A stretch of DNA of 6,688 nucleotides from Candidatus Pacearchaeota archaeon (GTDB lineage Archaea; Nanoarchaeota; Nanoarchaeia; Pacearchaeales; GW2011-AR1), in assembly GCA_002686195.1 (NCBI GenBank), contig NZAS01000102.1, positions 1 through 6,688 of the forward strand. Reading direction: 5' to 3'. Both the position numbers and the translations under genes were made by a program. Under the pieces are notes generated by a model. It had not been told where the DNA came from and did not search any database. It saw only the letters and a program-made list of their open reading frames with translations. Of this stretch, positions 5,940-6,688 are shown one piece after another. How positions within the stretch are numbered: position 1 is the stretch's first letter; the number at the start of each line of letters is the position of its first letter.

Positions 5940-5954
5940 GCCAGCCTCTCTGGC
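5940..5954 (+). other. Short hairpin after the major capsid gene
   Basis: GCCAG (5940-5944) pairs with CTGGC (5950-5954) around a CCTCT loop, in the 56-nt gap after the capsid stop. There is no T-run behind it, so it is not a good terminator. It might slow transcription or protect the 3' end of the capsid mRNA. It could equally be chance in GC-rich DNA. Confidence 0.3.
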
Positions 5955-5979
5955 ACCGCCCCTTACACGGAGCAAGACC

Positions 5980-6411
5980 ATGAAGTTCATCTGGAGAGGC
6001 CCCAACGGGGGCCAGGGCGGCAACCACACCCTCGCTGGCAAGGCCGTTGGTGAGATCGTCGATCTCGCCGAGAAGATGGTCCCCAAGATCATCAGCGCCT
6101 ACGGCGTCGAGAGCCTGGAGGCCAAGGACGCCAAGGCCCGCGATCTGCTCGCCTCCCTCAAGCGCAGCAAGGCCAGCAGCCGGGGCCCCACCACCTCCAG
6201 CGACCTGGAGACGATCCAGCGCGAGGCCGGGGAGATGATCCAGTCGTTCCAGGCTGAGATGGCCGCCATGCGTGAGGAGCTGGCCCAGGCCAAGGCCGAG
6301 CTGGCCGAGGCCCGCGCCGGTGACGCCGAGGCGTTCATCCCCCCCACCATCGACCCCGGTAAGGAGGCCGACAAGGCCCCCGCCAAGAGCGCCGCCAAGA
6401 GCGGTAAGTGA
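5980..6411 (+). CDS. Coiled-coil protein with Lys/Ala-rich tail, in the lambda FI position
   Basis: A 143-aa protein downstream of the major capsid gene. ATG 5980 has ACGGAG (5967-5972) 7 nt upstream. Residues 1-45 are a small domain (MKFIWRGPNGGQGG, then KAVGEIVDLAEKMVPKIISAYGV). A Ser/Arg linker (61-74) leads to a coiled coil at about 75-112 (TIQREAGEMIQSFQAEM, REELAQAKAELAEARA). The last 18 residues are Lys/Ala/Pro-rich (PGKEADKAPAKSAAKSGK) and look disordered and DNA- or protein-binding. In lambda the gene after E is FI, a small Ala-rich protein that helps DNA packaging. Position and composition are similar here, but I see no sequence motif proving homology. It could also be a head-tail accessory protein. 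An earlier in-frame start would lie within the capsid gene and lacks support. Confidence 0.83.
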   Translation: MKFIWRGPNGGQGGNHTLAGKAVGEIVDLAEKMVPKIISAYGVESLEAKDAKARDLLASLKRSKASSRGPTTSSDLETIQREAGEMIQSFQAEMAAMREELAQAKAELAEARAGDAEAFIPPTIDPGKEADKAPAKSAAKSGK

Positions 6412-6688
6412 TCCCTGAGGTGTCTCGGCCCCGCCGTGTTTCTCCCCCCACGGCGGGACCGGGGCCCCTCTTCTATCCAGAGCGCCGGACGGGTGGACAC
6501 GTCCATCGGCCCAGCGCCAACCGGCAGAGCGACGACACCAAGGACGACGTCGCCGAGCTGCGCAGACAGGCCGCCAACGCCCCCACGGCCACCGAGGCCG
6601 CAGAGCTGGAGTGGATGGCCCAGCTGTACGAGCACGAGGATCGGCTCCACGCCAGGACCGTGCGTGATCTAAAGCGCGTCTACCGCAC
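6408..6688 (+). CDS. Unidentified CDS, 5' part only (runs off window end)
   Basis: An open frame with no stop up to the window edge; 93 residues are visible. From about residue 40 it reads as a natural helical protein (DDTKDDVAELRRQAAN, then TEAAELEWMAQLYEHEDRLHARTVRDLKRVYR) with strongly G/C-ending codons, so coding there is well supported. The start is uncertain. GTG 6408 forms a GTGA overlap with the preceding stop, like the ATGA couplings at 117 and 392, but has only a weak AGAGCGG upstream. GTG 6420 is an alternative, and the next ATG in frame is at 6615. The first 35 residues are Pro/Arg-rich, have more A/T-ending codons and contain the hairpin at 6430-6457, so they could be non-coding. 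No domain is recognised. By position it may be a head completion or connector protein. Confidence 0.55.
   Translation, partial: MIPEVSRPRRVSPPTAGPGPLFYPERRTGGHVHRPSANRQSDDTKDDVAELRRQAANAPTATEAAELEWMAQLYEHEDRLHARTVRDLKRVYR
6430..6457 (+). terminator. Strong GC hairpin, possible weak terminator
   Basis: A 9-bp perfect stem, CCCGCCGTG (6430-6438) with CACGGCGGG (6449-6457), closes a 10-nt C/T loop. An alternative pairing joins GGCCCCG (6427-6433) with CGGGGCC (6460-6466). The T-richest stretch, CTCTTCTAT, begins about 11 nt later and is not a classical U-run. It lies 18 nt after the stop of the 143-aa gene, so it may end or reduce transcription between head genes. If the next gene starts at 6408 or 6420, the hairpin lies inside its coding region. 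Confidence 0.35.

Noticed and set aside
4796..5956. Long minus-strand open frame (386 codons) opposite the whole capsid gene
   Set aside because: It mirrors the G/C-ending codons of the capsid gene. Its translation is low-complexity Gly/Val/His/Asp/Ala-rich with no domain pattern, and the + strand gene is convincing.
5921..5982. Possible stop-codon readthrough extending the capsid protein by 19 residues
   Set aside because: The in-frame extension is short and Pro/Arg-rich, the base after TGA is T, and there is no known readthrough signal. The frame is open by chance.
6436..6672. 78-codon + frame at the window end
   Set aside because: Pro/Thr/Ser/Arg-rich off-frame reading. The overlapping frame starting at 6408 gives a more protein-like sequence with G/C-ending codons.
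1..6688. CRISPR array, IS element, tRNA, rRNA, integrase or att site
   Set aside because: No regularly spaced repeats, transposase or integrase motifs, or terminal inverted repeats were seen anywhere in the window.

Overview
This window is the head-morphogenesis module of a tailed, double-stranded DNA phage or a prophage or related element. The DNA is GC-rich, estimated by eye at about two thirds G+C, with strongly G/C-ending codons and clear Shine-Dalgarno sequences, so the host is a high-GC bacterium. I cannot name the phylum. I see no integrase, attachment site, tRNA, CRISPR array or insertion sequence, so free phage versus prophage is undecided. All supported genes lie on the + strand; the long minus-strand open frames are GC-rich shadows.

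Layout. Positions 1-871 hold the tail of one gene and two small genes, joined by two ATGA start/stop overlaps into one translationally coupled string: a 92-aa winged-helix-like protein and a 159-aa protein with a possible C-terminal helix-turn-helix. Their position just before a promoter suggests regulatory proteins, but this is inference. Positions 872-1023 are a compact control region. It has an AT-rich patch, a good sigma-70-like promoter (896-925), a GC-rich hairpin with a T-rich tail (948-988) just downstream of the predicted start, a C9 tract, and a Shine-Dalgarno.

From 1024 onward runs the head operon: a 144-aa beta-rich protein of unknown role; a portal protein of the Mu gp29/DUF935 type; an S49 (SppA/ClpP-fold) head protease fused to a coiled-coil scaffold; a small capsid decoration-like protein; an HK97-fold major capsid protein; a 143-aa coiled-coil protein with a Lys/Ala-rich tail; and the start of another gene that runs off the window end. 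The order portal, protease/scaffold, decoration, major capsid, small Ala-rich protein parallels lambda B, C/Nu3, D, E, FI. The likely mechanism is as follows. The portal nucleates the procapsid. The scaffold, made as a protease fusion and probably also alone from an internal start at 3754, directs capsid protein assembly. The protease then removes the scaffold. The decoration protein stabilises the expanded shell.

Novelty. I do not see a wholly undescribed system; the core is a recognisable phage head module. The points most worth a second look are the nested in-frame scaffold start, the promoter plus leader hairpin, the unknown beta-rich protein placed where terminase or a connector would be expected, the two small putative regulators, and a strong excess of GATC with no CTAG.
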